Shown here: positions 34,987 through 44,265 of the stretch, one piece after another
How positions within the stretch are numbered: the first letter of the stretch is position 1
How the letters are laid out: each line of letters starts with the position of its first letter
Origin: Chthoniobacteraceae bacterium
Lineage (GTDB): Bacteria > Verrucomicrobiota > Verrucomicrobiia > Chthoniobacterales > Chthoniobacteraceae
Direction of reading: 5' to 3'
Length of the DNA: 64,000 bases
NCBI GenBank assembly: GCA_947449735.1
Contig: CANFTB010000021.1
Location: 1 to 64,000 of the forward strand
The notes under the pieces: model-generated
Told to the model about the DNA's origin: nothing
Databases searched by the model: none
What the model saw: the letters and a program-made list of their open reading frames with translations, nothing else
Program-made: the position numbers and the translations under genes

Positions 34987-36720
34987 TCAACGCGGGGGTT
35001 GCGGCGGCGGCTGAGCCTTCTGCTGTCTTCCACCTTGCCCCTTTCCGGGTTCTTTCGAGGAACCATTGATGCTGTAAACGACGCTCAAGTCAGCGCCCGT
35101 TATAACCTTTCCCTGCATGGCTTTTATAAAAGTAGGAAGAGTCACGTTCGCCTCCTGTTCCTGAATTCCCAGCGGTTGCGAAAGCGCATAGAGGCTTAGG
35201 ACGTAGGTCTTCGGTCCCGGGCCCTTTGAATGCGGCGGTTCGTATCCCGACTGTCCTCGAAAGCTGGCACCCAGCTTGCCGACTCCTTTCACATTCTTTG
35301 GAAGGCTCCGTACACTTGCATCGATGTCGTAAAGAATCCAATAAGTCTTCGTCTTTCCCTCCGGATCGAGGTGGTGCATCAGCAGCGCATAACTCTTTGT
35401 ACCGGCGGGACCGGCGCTCCATTCTAGGGGAAGGGTAGAACCGGCGCCATCGCCTGTGTACTCGGCGGGAAGGGGGCCTCCATCCTTCACCTCCGGGCTG
35501 CGCAGGACGAAGTCCGGCGACTTTGGGACCTTTGGCACTGGAACGCTGTCTGCCGCCCCTGCTTGGGGGGGAGGGCCGGGAGGACGGTCGCCTTTTTCCG
35601 GCGGGCCTCCTGGCCTCGGGCCGCCGCCACCGCCACCGCCACCGCCACCGCCACCGCCACCGCCACCGCCACCGCCACGCGCGGTGTAGGTCTGGCGTGA
35701 GGTGCCCTCTCTACCGTTTTGAAACTCGAACAGAACGCTGCCGTCGGCCTGGATGGTGTAGGCTACGGCGCGCTTTTCCGAGCTCAGTTCGTATGTGAGC
35801 TTGTACTGGTGTGCGGAGGGGGATTCGAAGGCTGTGATTTTCGCACCCCTGAGCGCTTGCAGAGCTTCGCGGACTGGTTGCGCTCTTGGTTGGGGATCCA
35901 CCTGGCCGTCTTTCTCTACGACTTCACCGTGAAAGCCGCCATTGATATAAGGGTACTTGAGCGAGGCATGGTAATGGTATCCAACGCCTTGCGTGCTGTG
36001 TCCGTTGAAGCCGTCGAGGCCCGAGGGCGCCGAGCCATTGCCTTCCGTGAGCCCTAGGATGGGATAACCGTCGAGCGCGTAGGCGATGGGCTGTCCAACA
36101 CCAACCTGTGTCTGCAGGTGCAGCGGCGCCGCGTGGTAATGGTAGTCGTCTGCTCTACCGCAGTGACCGCCCCATTTGTCCAGTTCACCGATTTCCGCGG
36201 CGACCTCGCCCCTGTTGTTCTGCGGATTAAAGATGGGGATACCATCGGCAGCCAATGCGATGGCTCCTCGCAAGAAGCGTCCTTTGATGGAAATGGGATT
36301 TGCGGATGCGACAGGGGCGAGGGGAATGCGCCATGCGTTGTCGCCGGTGTAGCGTTGCGGGAGGGGCACCTGCTGCTGCCAGCTTGTGATGCCAACCATC
36401 ATCGGATGGGCGGGCATTCCGTTGCTCTCGACGTAGAGATATTTCTCGTCCCAACGGACGTATGTTTTTGGCGAAAACTTATCGAAAGGAGCCGCTTGCC
36501 GCGGCCTGTTTGCAGAGGGTGCCTGTTGAACGGTGGCGTCCGGGGGCAAAGGCGTCGAGTTTTGCGCCAGAAACCATACGGGCGCCGCCGCGTCTGAGAG
36601 GGCGGCGAGATCTAGTCGCTGGTGGGAATGGGCTTCAGCGGCGGTTGAAAAGTGGGCGTGCGCAGAGGTGAAAGGGGCCAAAGAGAGGATCGAGGCGATG
36701 ATGAAGAGGTGCTTTTTCAT
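34987..36720 (-). CDS. secreted YHYH-domain plus PEBP fusion protein
   Basis: A 577-residue protein. Residues 1-22 are a signal peptide and residues ~70-330 are a YHYH domain (DDYHYHAAP, GVGYHYHASLKYPYINGG, histidine pairs likely binding metal). A run of 19 glycines and a Pro/Gly stretch follow at about residues 348-385. Residues ~395-560 are a phosphatidylethanolamine-binding-protein (YbhB/YbcL) domain (LPLEWSAGPAGTKSYALLMHHLDPEG, GYEPPHSKGPGPKTYVLSLYALS). YHYH proteins and PEBPs are both exported ligand binders of unclear role, and joining them through a flexible linker is unusual. No catalytic function is claimed. Confidence 0.85.
   Translation of the reverse strand: MKKHLFIIASILSLAPFTSAHAHFSTAAEAHSHQRLDLAALSDAAAPVWFLAQNSTPLPPDATVQQAPSANRPRQAAPFDKFSPKTYVRWDEKYLYVESNGMPAHPMMVGITSWQQQVPLPQRYTGDNAWRIPLAPVASANPISIKGRFLRGAIALAADGIPIFNPQNNRGEVAAEIGELDKWGGHCGRADDYHYHAAPLHLQTQVGVGQPIAYALDGYPILGLTEGNGSAPSGLDGFNGHSTQGVGYHYHASLKYPYINGGFHGEVVEKDGQVDPQPRAQPVREALQALRGAKITAFESPSAHQYKLTYELSSEKRAVAYTIQADGSVLFEFQNGREGTSRQTYTARGGGGGGGGGGGGGGGGGGGPRPGGPPEKGDRPPGPPPQAGAADSVPVPKVPKSPDFVLRSPEVKDGGPLPAEYTGDGAGSTLPLEWSAGPAGTKSYALLMHHLDPEGKTKTYWILYDIDASVRSLPKNVKGVGKLGASFRGQSGYEPPHSKGPGPKTYVLSLYALSQPLGIQEQEANVTLPTFIKAMQGKVITGADLSVVYSINGSSKEPGKGQGGRQQKAQPPPQPPR
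35620..35676 (-). repeat. hexanucleotide array encoding 19 glycines
   Basis: Alternating GGC and GGT codons (plus strand ccgcca units) give 19 consecutive glycines at the junction of the YHYH and PEBP domains. A short hexamer array of this purity is prone to slippage and may vary between strains. Confidence 0.9.
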
Positions 36721-36766
36721 GCGGGAAGGATTTGCTGTTACAACGCAAGACCCTCAGATGATTGCG

Positions 36767-37207
36767 TCAGAGTGTTAAGAGTTTGTGAGTAAAAACCGGT
36801 TTTTGTGGGTCCTGCCGATAACGCGCCAATAGGACGTCTGCCGACTGAGTGTCTGAAATCGGGGTGGACTGGAAGCCGTCGAACACCGGCGATGCGTTCG
36901 CTTCGAAGTGGTTCATCGGGCTTAGTCTTAGAACCTGTTCGATAGTCCGCAGAATGCTCGTGGTGTTGTACTGGGTGGAAACGACCGCACCGCGCCTGTT
37001 GTAAGGGCTGATTCAAAAGGCCGTCGTCCGGTAGCCGCTGGCATGGTCCGAGCCGTCCTGCGGGTCGTCTGCGGTGGCTAGAATCAGCGTCTTGGGATAG
37101 AACTTACTTTTGCTAATGGCTTTGACGATGCACCCGAACGCCGGTTCATTGTCGGCCACGCAGGCAGGTTTGCCCTAGCGCGTTCGAAAAATCTGGTTGG
37201 AGTGCAT
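36767..37207 (-). pseudogene. decayed phosphoesterase (phospholipase C/acid phosphatase-like) C-terminal remnant
   Basis: A single minus-strand frame from 37207 to a stop at 36767 is interrupted by two in-frame stops, TAG at 37175-37177 and TGA at 37013-37015, with no frameshift. Between them the translation keeps the conserved family pattern ADNEPAFGCIVKAISKSKF, ATADDPQDGSDHASGYRT, then ISPYNRRGAVVSTQYNTTS and ILRTIEQVLRLSPMNHFEA. This matches the C-terminal third of the beta-propeller/phosphoesterase proteins. The N-terminal two thirds is absent, and the neighbouring nitrilase gene abuts its upstream end. It is a degraded remnant. Confidence 0.85.
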
Positions 37208-37240
37208 TTGGGGGGCTGGGGTGAAAGCGTTGATTGAATT

Positions 37241-38521
37241 CTATGGGCGGTGCCGCTGGATAATGGAATGGAAGTCTCCGAGGTTGTAGGGGCCGACGAT
37301 CGCCGCGCCGAGATCGACCTCCGCGACGGCCACCGAACCGTTCTCTACTGCCTGTGCGATCGGCCTGCCGGTTCGGTCGTAGACGGCTGAAATCATCCAG
37401 TCCTTTTTTGGATCGGTGAAGGTAGAGCTGACCACGAAGACCCTGTTTTCGCAGGCTCGTGAGCGGGCGAGGAGCGGGTCACATCCCCAAACGGGCCAGG
37501 CAATCACCTCCGCCCCCTTCGCGGCCAGCGTGCGAGCAACCTCGGGAAAGAAGCCGTCATAGCAGACCATGAGTCCGACCTTGCCGAAGGCGGTGTCAAA
37601 CACGGGATATTCACTGCCCGGTGCGACGCCCTTTTCTACCTCGCTGTGAGGCAGGCATACCTTTCGGTACTTGCCCAGAACGGCGCCGTCGGGACCGAGC
37701 AGGACTGCAGAGTTGTAAACGAGATGCCCCGCCCGTTCGTAAAGGCTGAAGGCGATGTGAATGGAGTGCCGCATGGCCAGTTCGCCGAAATAGGTGGTTG
37801 TCGGCCCTGGAATGGGTTCGGCGGATTCCACTGGAGTGAGCTTGGTTCGGGCATAGGGGATGGTTTCTCCCAGCACGACGATGTCCGAGCGCATGCGGGC
37901 GGCTTCCTGGATGAGCGGCGCATACTCCTCGCAGTTTTCGCGGGGAGACTTGCCGCTTGGAATGTGTTGGACCGTCGCGAGCCTCACCTTCCGTGGGGCC
38001 GGCGCGGGGGCGTCTTCGAAACGGACGTCCGACCATTCAATGCTCCCATTCGGTGCGTGTTGAAGGTGGAGTTCGATAACGGCTTGAGAGGCCTTCGGCG
38101 GGACTTGGTATGTCCCAGAAACTGCTGTCCATCCATCCGGGTTGGTAGGACCGTCCACCGGGTGCTCGGGTTCCGCGCTCGCGCCTGCGGTTGCCGAAGC
38201 CACGGGCTTCCCCTTGGCGTCTCTCCAAACAATCCGGCTCAGTCCGCTGTGCCTGGGATCGGCGACTGCCTTTGAGCGTCTGCGGGCTTCGAAGTGGACG
38301 AAGCGCCCCGATTCAACTGGGAAGGATTTCTGGTACCAACCGTCCAGCCCCTCGCGTTTGTCGTGGATGATGGAAAAGACCCCGGTGTTTTCTTCGTATC
38401 GAAAGATGGGTCGAATCTCGGGCCGCGGGGTTTCCTCTGTCCATCCCTCTGGAGGGGCAGGGAAGACGTGTGAGAATGGCAGAAGAAAAAAGAACAGGGC
38501 GGTAAATGTCGGGGTTTTCAT
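37241..38521 (-). CDS. secreted carbon-nitrogen hydrolase with N-terminal accessory domain
   Basis: A 426-residue protein. Signal peptide (residues ~1-21), then a 150-residue beta-rich region resembling a carbohydrate-binding or jelly-roll domain (VHFEARRRSKAV, AVSGTYQVPPKASQAVIELHLQ), then a nitrilase-superfamily domain with the Glu-Lys-Cys triad in VVLGETIPYA, GKYRKVCLPH and GLMVCYDGFF. The superfamily hydrolyses nitriles, amides or carbamates. Export and the extra domain point to extracellular or periplasmic substrate such as an N-acyl compound; this is inferred. It is 28 bp downstream of the DUF4153 gene. Confidence 0.82.
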   Translation of the reverse strand: MKTPTFTALFFFLLPFSHVFPAPPEGWTEETPRPEIRPIFRYEENTGVFSIIHDKREGLDGWYQKSFPVESGRFVHFEARRRSKAVADPRHSGLSRIVWRDAKGKPVASATAGASAEPEHPVDGPTNPDGWTAVSGTYQVPPKASQAVIELHLQHAPNGSIEWSDVRFEDAPAPAPRKVRLATVQHIPSGKSPRENCEEYAPLIQEAARMRSDIVVLGETIPYARTKLTPVESAEPIPGPTTTYFGELAMRHSIHIAFSLYERAGHLVYNSAVLLGPDGAVLGKYRKVCLPHSEVEKGVAPGSEYPVFDTAFGKVGLMVCYDGFFPEVARTLAAKGAEVIAWPVWGCDPLLARSRACENRVFVVSSTFTDPKKDWMISAVYDRTGRPIAQAVENGSVAVAEVDLGAAIVGPYNLGDFHSIIQRHRP

Positions 38522-38549
38522 TCCGGGGGTGGGGAATTCAGGGGGAGGT

Positions 38550-40325
38550 TTATTTTTCGAGAATCACCAAGCTGCAGCTGCGGATGGAGGGGGCTGCCAT
38601 TCCTTCGGAAACTAAATCCAGCGAGGTGAATACGATTCGGAACTCCCTTCCTTCCTGCTTCCAGTCCGCCTGCAGGTCGCCGCACTTGAGGTCAGAGGTG
38701 CTTTTTTGGGGAAGGGATTGAAGCAACTCTAACAGTGGCACCTGCAGGCCCGGAGACGCATCGGAGAATCCCATGCGCAGCTCCTCCTGTGCATAGTGTA
38801 TGTACAGGCCCCCTTTGGTCATCTTGGCGGATTTCTTTGGAACGGATCTGACCTCTGGAAAAATGACAACCTTGGAAAAGCCTTCGACACCGATGCCCTC
38901 GGCTTTCGACAGTTCCAAGCGCACATAGTTGTTCCGGGAAGTTCCGGCGTCCATGACGTTGAGGGCGTTCATGATCGCGTTGGTCGTGTTCCACCAAGAA
39001 TGCCTTCCTTTGTCACTCTGATTGTCAGCGAAGACTTCGGGAAACAACGGTTTGAGGGCCTGTTCGCCATGGCGCTCGGACAGGTACTGGATGGTTTTGC
39101 GCAGGTTGGTGTAGTCTTTGGAAAGAAGAGTGTGCTTTGTTTCCGAATCTCCTGCGCCGGAGGCCGGGCGCAGCCCGAGGGTATCCATGATGTTCTTGAG
39201 ACGTTCAGTCTGTTTTTTCGCAGAGAGGGTCGAGGCGCTCCAGGGGCCGAAGGCTGAGGCCGCGCACAAAACAAGAAGCGAGGCCGGGATCCACCGGATT
39301 CCGGCGGCCGGTCTGATGGCGTATCCGAGCGCCCACGCCAGAATCCATAAACCGGCCACGCAGCCGAGGTAGCGCTCTTCCGTGATACCGTACGAGTTGA
39401 TGCGCGCGCGCAGCGCTAGCAGGAGCAGGACCGCCAGGGGGGCGAGCAGACGCGGAAAATGGGTTTTAAACCAGCGCGCCCAGCGTTCCTCCGGGTCGCT
39501 GAAAAGCGGGTGAAGCAGGAGCGCGGAAAGAATTCCGACGGCGGACAGGATGAGCACTGGAAGGGCCACCCAGCCCTGCGGCCAGGCGCGGTTCACGCAG
39601 ATCTTCGCCGCGTAGACGTAGAGGATGGCGGTGAATACCGCCGCGAGGGGGGCGAGGACGAATTGGGTGAACGACTTGAGCGCGCGCGGATAGGTGGTGT
39701 CGGTGTCCAGCGCCCTCACATCCCCGGGAACGCCGCTCAAAAAGAACAGCGGATGTAGCAGGAATGCCATAAAATAGAAGAGGTCCAGATAAGCGTGTTT
39801 CAGGCCTAGGTTGAAGAGTTTGTCGGCGCTTAGCAGCGCGAGTTCCATCCCTGCTGTGAGGATTGCGCCGTAAAGGGACGCAGTGCAGAACTGCAGAAAG
39901 ATTTTCCTGTTGAACTGCCAGAAGCGGTTTTCCGAGCTTTGAAAAATGAAGGCGCCGACTGCCACGGCGAAGTGTAGGCCGGCCAAGGCGAGCAGCCAGC
40001 GGAGCATGATGGAGCAGGGACTGTCGAAGCCTGAGGGCGGGAGCGTCCAGTAGGCGAATGCGACGACGGGAAGCGGTGTCCACTCAAGCCAGGGGCCGAT
40101 GCGTGTCGGGTTGCATTCGCGCAGGATGCGCAGTGCAAAGCACAGGGGCACGCCTAGGGCTGCCGCCATGGCAAACCGCTGGGCTTGGTTCACTGCTCCG
40201 GAGGTTTGGGTATTGTGAATGGCGTACGTCACCGCAAGGGTGACTCCGATGCAGGACAGGACGACGCCCGGGAAGCGCTTCAGCGCGATGGAGAGGGACT
40301 CTCGAAAATTGGATAAAGCGCTCAC
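38550..40325 (-). CDS. DUF4153 membrane protein
   Basis: A 591-residue protein with about ten to twelve transmembrane helices in the first 380 residues. This matches DUF4153: IFQSSENRFWQFNRKIFLQFCTASLYG, then FFLSGVP and a conserved PRALKSFTQFVLAPL. A soluble tail follows. The function is unknown. The family is common in Bacteroidetes and PVC bacteria. It is the first gene of a two-gene minus-strand operon with the exported nitrilase. Confidence 0.8.
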   Translation of the reverse strand: MSALSNFRESLSIALKRFPGVVLSCIGVTLAVTYAIHNTQTSGAVNQAQRFAMAAALGVPLCFALRILRECNPTRIGPWLEWTPLPVVAFAYWTLPPSGFDSPCSIMLRWLLALAGLHFAVAVGAFIFQSSENRFWQFNRKIFLQFCTASLYGAILTAGMELALLSADKLFNLGLKHAYLDLFYFMAFLLHPLFFLSGVPGDVRALDTDTTYPRALKSFTQFVLAPLAAVFTAILYVYAAKICVNRAWPQGWVALPVLILSAVGILSALLLHPLFSDPEERWARWFKTHFPRLLAPLAVLLLLALRARINSYGITEERYLGCVAGLWILAWALGYAIRPAAGIRWIPASLLVLCAASAFGPWSASTLSAKKQTERLKNIMDTLGLRPASGAGDSETKHTLLSKDYTNLRKTIQYLSERHGEQALKPLFPEVFADNQSDKGRHSWWNTTNAIMNALNVMDAGTSRNNYVRLELSKAEGIGVEGFSKVVIFPEVRSVPKKSAKMTKGGLYIHYAQEELRMGFSDASPGLQVPLLELLQSLPQKSTSDLKCGDLQADWKQEGREFRIVFTSLDLVSEGMAAPSIRSCSLVILEK

Positions 40326-40435
40326 GGGCGCTTAGTTTCCAAAACGGGTCGCAGGATTGCAAGCGCCGCACAGTCATGAGCGGCCGAGGTTTATCGCAAG
40401 CTGGCAGACCGTGCGCGGCAGAAACTGTAGGGACG

Positions 40436-42280
40436 CTACTTTCGCGCAACCCTGAAACCGACCGCGTCGTCTATCTCTTCCGGAAGCATCCGGCCCCGTT
40501 TTGAGGAGCGGCAATCCCATGCGCGGCTCTTCCATGACCCGCCGCGAATCGTCCGCATTCCGGGGGCTTCCGGAATGGCAGGACTGTCCTCGGGATAGTC
40601 AGGGTAAGCCTTAAAAGCGTCCCAGCACCATTGCCAGACATTGCCTGTCATGTTGTAGAGGCCGTTGTTGTAATACGTTCGGACTGGGGCCGTACCTTCC
40701 TGGAAAATGGGGTGTCCCACGGAAAAGGTCTGGCGGGTGGCGACATTTTCAACTTCGTCTATGTAAACAGCCTGGCGGTGACTGATGTGTTTTCCGCAGG
40801 GATACCTGTGCTGGGGATTATTCACCTTTGCAGCCCTTTCCCATTCTGGCTCCGTGGGTAGGCGGTATCCCGTCGCCTCCCAGTTGAGCATTTTGTCACC
40901 GACCTTGAGCTGTCCCCGCCGGTAAATTGCACTCGGGTTTCGTGAGTCGCTGATGTAATAGAAGGGAGTAAGCCCTTCCATTTCGCTCCGAGCGTTGCAC
41001 CACTTTAGCGCATCGTACCAGTTGATTTGAGTAACCGGGTGGTCGTCGCGTTTTGCCGCTCCGGGATTTGCAAAATCGTAGCCGTTTTTTTCGGCCCAAG
41101 TTTTAACGGCCTTCCACTCGCGAAAACTGACGTCGGTCCTGCTCAGTTGGAATGCAGGCAATTTCACCGTGTGTACCGGATATTCGTCCGGGGCGCCTTC
41201 GTTTGCGATAGGGCGTGGCACATAAGCGGGCCTTTTCTCGTAATCGTCTTCTGTGGCTGCGGTCTTATCAGTGTAAGTGTCCCCCATTTTGAATTCGCCC
41301 TCCGGGATGGTAATGAAGGGCGAATCGAGCGTGGCGGCCAGCCTGAGGCCTCCCACTGGGTTGCCTGGATTGATGCGCTCCCGCTGGAACACGAAAGGAG
41401 GAGGGCCTTGTTTCGGCGAACGGCCACGCAGCATGCGCTCGGGGCTTCCTCCATCGCCGACCGGACCGATGGGATTGATTTTCCCGTAAATGGAATAGGC
41501 GGAAAATTTATCCCAGCACCATGCCCCGGATTCGGTCACCAAGTCCGACAAGCCGAACGCGTTCTTTGTGGGGGGGGCTTTTTCCGGAATCATGTCGCCC
41601 CAGGGATGGGGCTTGCGGCCAAGTCCTCCCCTGAGCGCCTTTTCCCATTCAGCTTCGGTGGGCAGGCGGTATCCGTTTTTGGTGGTTTCCCAGACAACGC
41701 CATCGGACATTTTCTTTGCGTTGACCAACGGTTTAAGGGCGCCGCCCGGTGCCTTCTGGTAGTAGCAGGGAGTCAGTCCGTGAAGTTCGCTCTTGGCGTT
41801 GCACCATACCATCACGTCGAACCACGAAAGGTTTTCCATCGGTTTGGCGAGCTTCGCCAGCCCGTCGAGGCTGTCCATGCCGTCCTGCGGGTCGGGGTTG
41901 AGCTTCCAGTTTCTGTAGGTGTATCCGCCTGACGCCGTCTGTCGTGCGACCAAGTCCCACTCCCATTGCGTCACGTGTGTTTCGCCAATCAGGTATTGAT
42001 CGAGCGTCACGGGCTGCTCTGGGGTGGCATCCTTCAGCGGGCCGTCCTTGCGGTGGTCGCCCATCAGAAAGGGACCCGAGGGAATGAGAAGACCGTTCCA
42101 CTCTAGTGTCTGCTGCTGCTCCTTTTTCTTCGCATCAATCTTTTGTTGAGCGCTCTCCTTTTTTCCAAAAAAGGGAAAGAAAGCACCGATGCCCATGCCC
42201 GAAGGCTGGGCGGCGTATGCGTTTTCGGAAACTCTGCAAAGCAAAATCAACGCAATGGCTGTGATGATTTCTCGGTTCAT
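40436..42280 (-). CDS. tandem SUMF1/FGE-sulfatase-like protein
   Basis: A 614-residue protein with a signal peptide and two consecutive formylglycine-generating-enzyme-like (SUMF1) domains at about residues 60-330 and 335-610. Both contain the fold's marks: LLIPSGPFLMGD and TIPEGEFKMGD near each start, VTQWEWDLV and LSWFDVMVWCNA in the first, and ALKWCNARSEMEGLTPFYY and GYRLPTEPEWERA in the second. The paired catalytic cysteines of true formylglycine-generating enzymes are not seen in the second domain (WDCRSSKRG has one), so it is probably not a sulfatase activator. It is more likely a surface protein that uses the C-type-lectin-like fold for binding. Confidence 0.8.
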   Translation of the reverse strand: MNREIITAIALILLCRVSENAYAAQPSGMGIGAFFPFFGKKESAQQKIDAKKKEQQQTLEWNGLLIPSGPFLMGDHRKDGPLKDATPEQPVTLDQYLIGETHVTQWEWDLVARQTASGGYTYRNWKLNPDPQDGMDSLDGLAKLAKPMENLSWFDVMVWCNAKSELHGLTPCYYQKAPGGALKPLVNAKKMSDGVVWETTKNGYRLPTEAEWEKALRGGLGRKPHPWGDMIPEKAPPTKNAFGLSDLVTESGAWCWDKFSAYSIYGKINPIGPVGDGGSPERMLRGRSPKQGPPPFVFQRERINPGNPVGGLRLAATLDSPFITIPEGEFKMGDTYTDKTAATEDDYEKRPAYVPRPIANEGAPDEYPVHTVKLPAFQLSRTDVSFREWKAVKTWAEKNGYDFANPGAAKRDDHPVTQINWYDALKWCNARSEMEGLTPFYYISDSRNPSAIYRRGQLKVGDKMLNWEATGYRLPTEPEWERAAKVNNPQHRYPCGKHISHRQAVYIDEVENVATRQTFSVGHPIFQEGTAPVRTYYNNGLYNMTGNVWQWCWDAFKAYPDYPEDSPAIPEAPGMRTIRGGSWKSRAWDCRSSKRGRMLPEEIDDAVGFRVARK

Positions 42281-42611
42281 TTGGGGTGACCGTCGAATCT
42301 GCCACGGGCCTCTGCCGAGTGCAAATTGATTAAGTTAGGTAATAGAGAGTAAGTATCTGATGTCTGGAAGGAGGGCCAGATTTGCCGGCGCAAACCGTTC
42401 AACATCAATGTGCAGTTTTTACTTCAAGGGGGCTGCAACTGCGGTTGCTTTGGTGCGGCTCCTAAAACGCCGCAGTCCTTTTATTTAAACAGCTTATATT
42501 ACGGATGCGGTGACCTGCGAAGCCGGTTGCCGGCTCGGCGGCCTCTCTCGCACCGGGACAAGCTGCCCGTGGATGGAACTCCGGTCGGGGGGCGGACTCA
42601 ATGTATGCGGA
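42281..42611. other. 331-bp gap between SUMF gene and DUF1501 gene
   Basis: No ORF of convincing content on either strand. An AT-rich stretch near 42470-42500 could hold promoter elements for the minus-strand SUMF gene. A perfect small hairpin AGCCGG-TTG-CCGGCT lies at 42521-42535, without a T run. Confidence 0.5.
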
Positions 42612-44045
42612 TCAGGCAAACAAGTCCAGAATCGGCTTGCCGTCGTCCAGAAGGTTGTACGGGCGCCCCAGGGGATCGACGGCCTCGAGATTGTCGATCC
42701 CCATGGCGTGGTAGACGGTTTTGGTGATGTCCTCCGGGCCGACCGGTTTTTCAGCCGGGTATGCGGCATGCTTGTCCGTGCGGCCGTACACGCGGCCCCC
42801 CTGCACCCCGCCGCCCGCCATCAGTACGCTCATGCAGGCGGTCCAGTGGTCGCGGCCGGCGCCCGACTTGCCTCCGGATCTGGGGTCGCCGATCTGGGGT
42901 TTCCGCCCCATTTCGCTTGTGACAAGCACGAGGGTCTCGTGGAGCAGCCCGCGGTCTTTGAGATCCCCAAGCAGGGCTGAAATCCCGCGGTCGAATTCGG
43001 GAAGGAGGTATTCCTTAAGGCACGCAAAATTCGAAGCGTGGGTGTCCCAGCCGCCGGCGCTTTTGCAGCGGTTGGCGATGGCTTCGTTTTCCTTCCAGAA
43101 GACCGTGATGAACGGGACGCCCGCCTCCACCAGGCGGCGCGCCATGAGCAGGCTCGTGCCGTTGATCGTTCCTCCATACCTCGCTCGCGTCGCGGCAGAT
43201 TCCGAATGGATATCGAAAGCTCCCGAAGTGCCCGAGGCGGAGAGAAGTTCGAAGGCGCGCTGCTGTTGTTTTGTGTAGTTCCTCGCAGCCGCGTCCTGGT
43301 CGAGGTCCTTGCGCATCGCGGACAGTGATTTCAAGAGGGCCATCCGGTCCTCCATTCTCTCCGGTCCCGCGCCGGCATTGAGCGTCAGCGTCGGGGCGCT
43401 GAATTCCATCGGGGATTCGTTGCTACCGGTGAGAAAGAACGGATCGAATTCCATTCCGATCCGGCCTGCGAACTGTCCCGGACGGGTGTACGGCGCCTTG
43501 CTCGGTTTGTGGGGAAGGGTGATGACGTCTGGGAGCTTACCCTTTCCCGTGCGGCGCGTTCCAACAACGCAACCCATGTGCGGCCAGTCCGTGGCCAAGG
43601 GCCTACGGTCGTTGCCTTGGATGCGAAAGGTGTCGTCCGGAGCGTGGCCGGTGAGGTTGTAATAGTAGCCGGCGTGGTGATCTCCGGTGGCGCGTCCGAA
43701 ATCCGTGATTCCGTGCACCAACGAGAAGTTCTGGGCCTGCCTTGCCAGGAGCGGCAGGTGCTCGCAAATCTGGATGTCCGGGGAGGTGGTTCGGATGGGG
43801 GAAAACTCGCCCCGGTACTCCACCGGTGCCTCGGGCTTCATGTCCCACATGTCGATGTGCGAGGCTCCTCCGCAAAGAAAAAACAGGATTGTCGACTTTG
43901 CTGGCTTGCGGCGGAGAAGGGCCGTTTCAGCTCCGAAGGCGGACTTTCCAAAGGGGAGGCCGAAGCACGCTGCGGTGGACGCCGTGAGGAACGAGCGCCT
44001 GCTGAGCGCCGACGAAAACAGGGGGGAAGGGTGCGGGGGCAGCAT
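42612..44045 (-). CDS. DUF1501 (sulfatase-like) protein, unpaired
   Basis: A 477-residue protein with a twin-arginine leader SRRSFLTASTAA and the DUF1501 fold: FFLCGGASHIDMWDMKPEAPVEYRGEF, PLLARQAQNFSLVHGITDFG, ITLPHKPSKAPYTRPGQ, LVTSEMGRKPQIGDPRSG and GRDHWTACMSVLMAGGGVQGGRVYG. These are phosphatase/sulfatase-superfamily-like and probably act outside the cell. In PVC genomes they normally sit beside a PSD1 (cytochrome-c/DUF1549/DUF1553) gene; here none is adjacent. The function is unknown. Confidence 0.87.
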   Translation of the reverse strand: MLPPHPSPLFSSALSRRSFLTASTAACFGLPFGKSAFGAETALLRRKPAKSTILFFLCGGASHIDMWDMKPEAPVEYRGEFSPIRTTSPDIQICEHLPLLARQAQNFSLVHGITDFGRATGDHHAGYYYNLTGHAPDDTFRIQGNDRRPLATDWPHMGCVVGTRRTGKGKLPDVITLPHKPSKAPYTRPGQFAGRIGMEFDPFFLTGSNESPMEFSAPTLTLNAGAGPERMEDRMALLKSLSAMRKDLDQDAAARNYTKQQQRAFELLSASGTSGAFDIHSESAATRARYGGTINGTSLLMARRLVEAGVPFITVFWKENEAIANRCKSAGGWDTHASNFACLKEYLLPEFDRGISALLGDLKDRGLLHETLVLVTSEMGRKPQIGDPRSGGKSGAGRDHWTACMSVLMAGGGVQGGRVYGRTDKHAAYPAEKPVGPEDITKTVYHAMGIDNLEAVDPLGRPYNLLDDGKPILDLFA

Positions 44046-44265
44046 TGGGTGAGACGGACATGGCAGGGGGGCTCAATGGATCGGCTGCCGACGCGTCACG
44101 GCCGAGTATTCATTCAGACGCGGGAGGATGGAAGTCATATTTAACAAGGTGTTTGGCTCGCCTGGACAGGGAGCGGAGGCCAAAGGGTGGCAGTCATTCG
44201 AAGCTTGAGAATGGTGCCATTTTTTGAATGTCTTTGCCCGGAAGGATGGCAGGCTGTGTGACCAT

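Noticed and set aside
37241-38521. apolipoprotein N-acyltransferase (Lnt)
   Set aside because: It carries the nitrilase triad but lacks the N-terminal multi-helix membrane domain and has a signal peptide instead.
40436-42280. true formylglycine-generating enzyme
   Set aside because: The fold is doubled, but the paired catalytic cysteines near the C terminus were not found and no sulfatase lies next to it.
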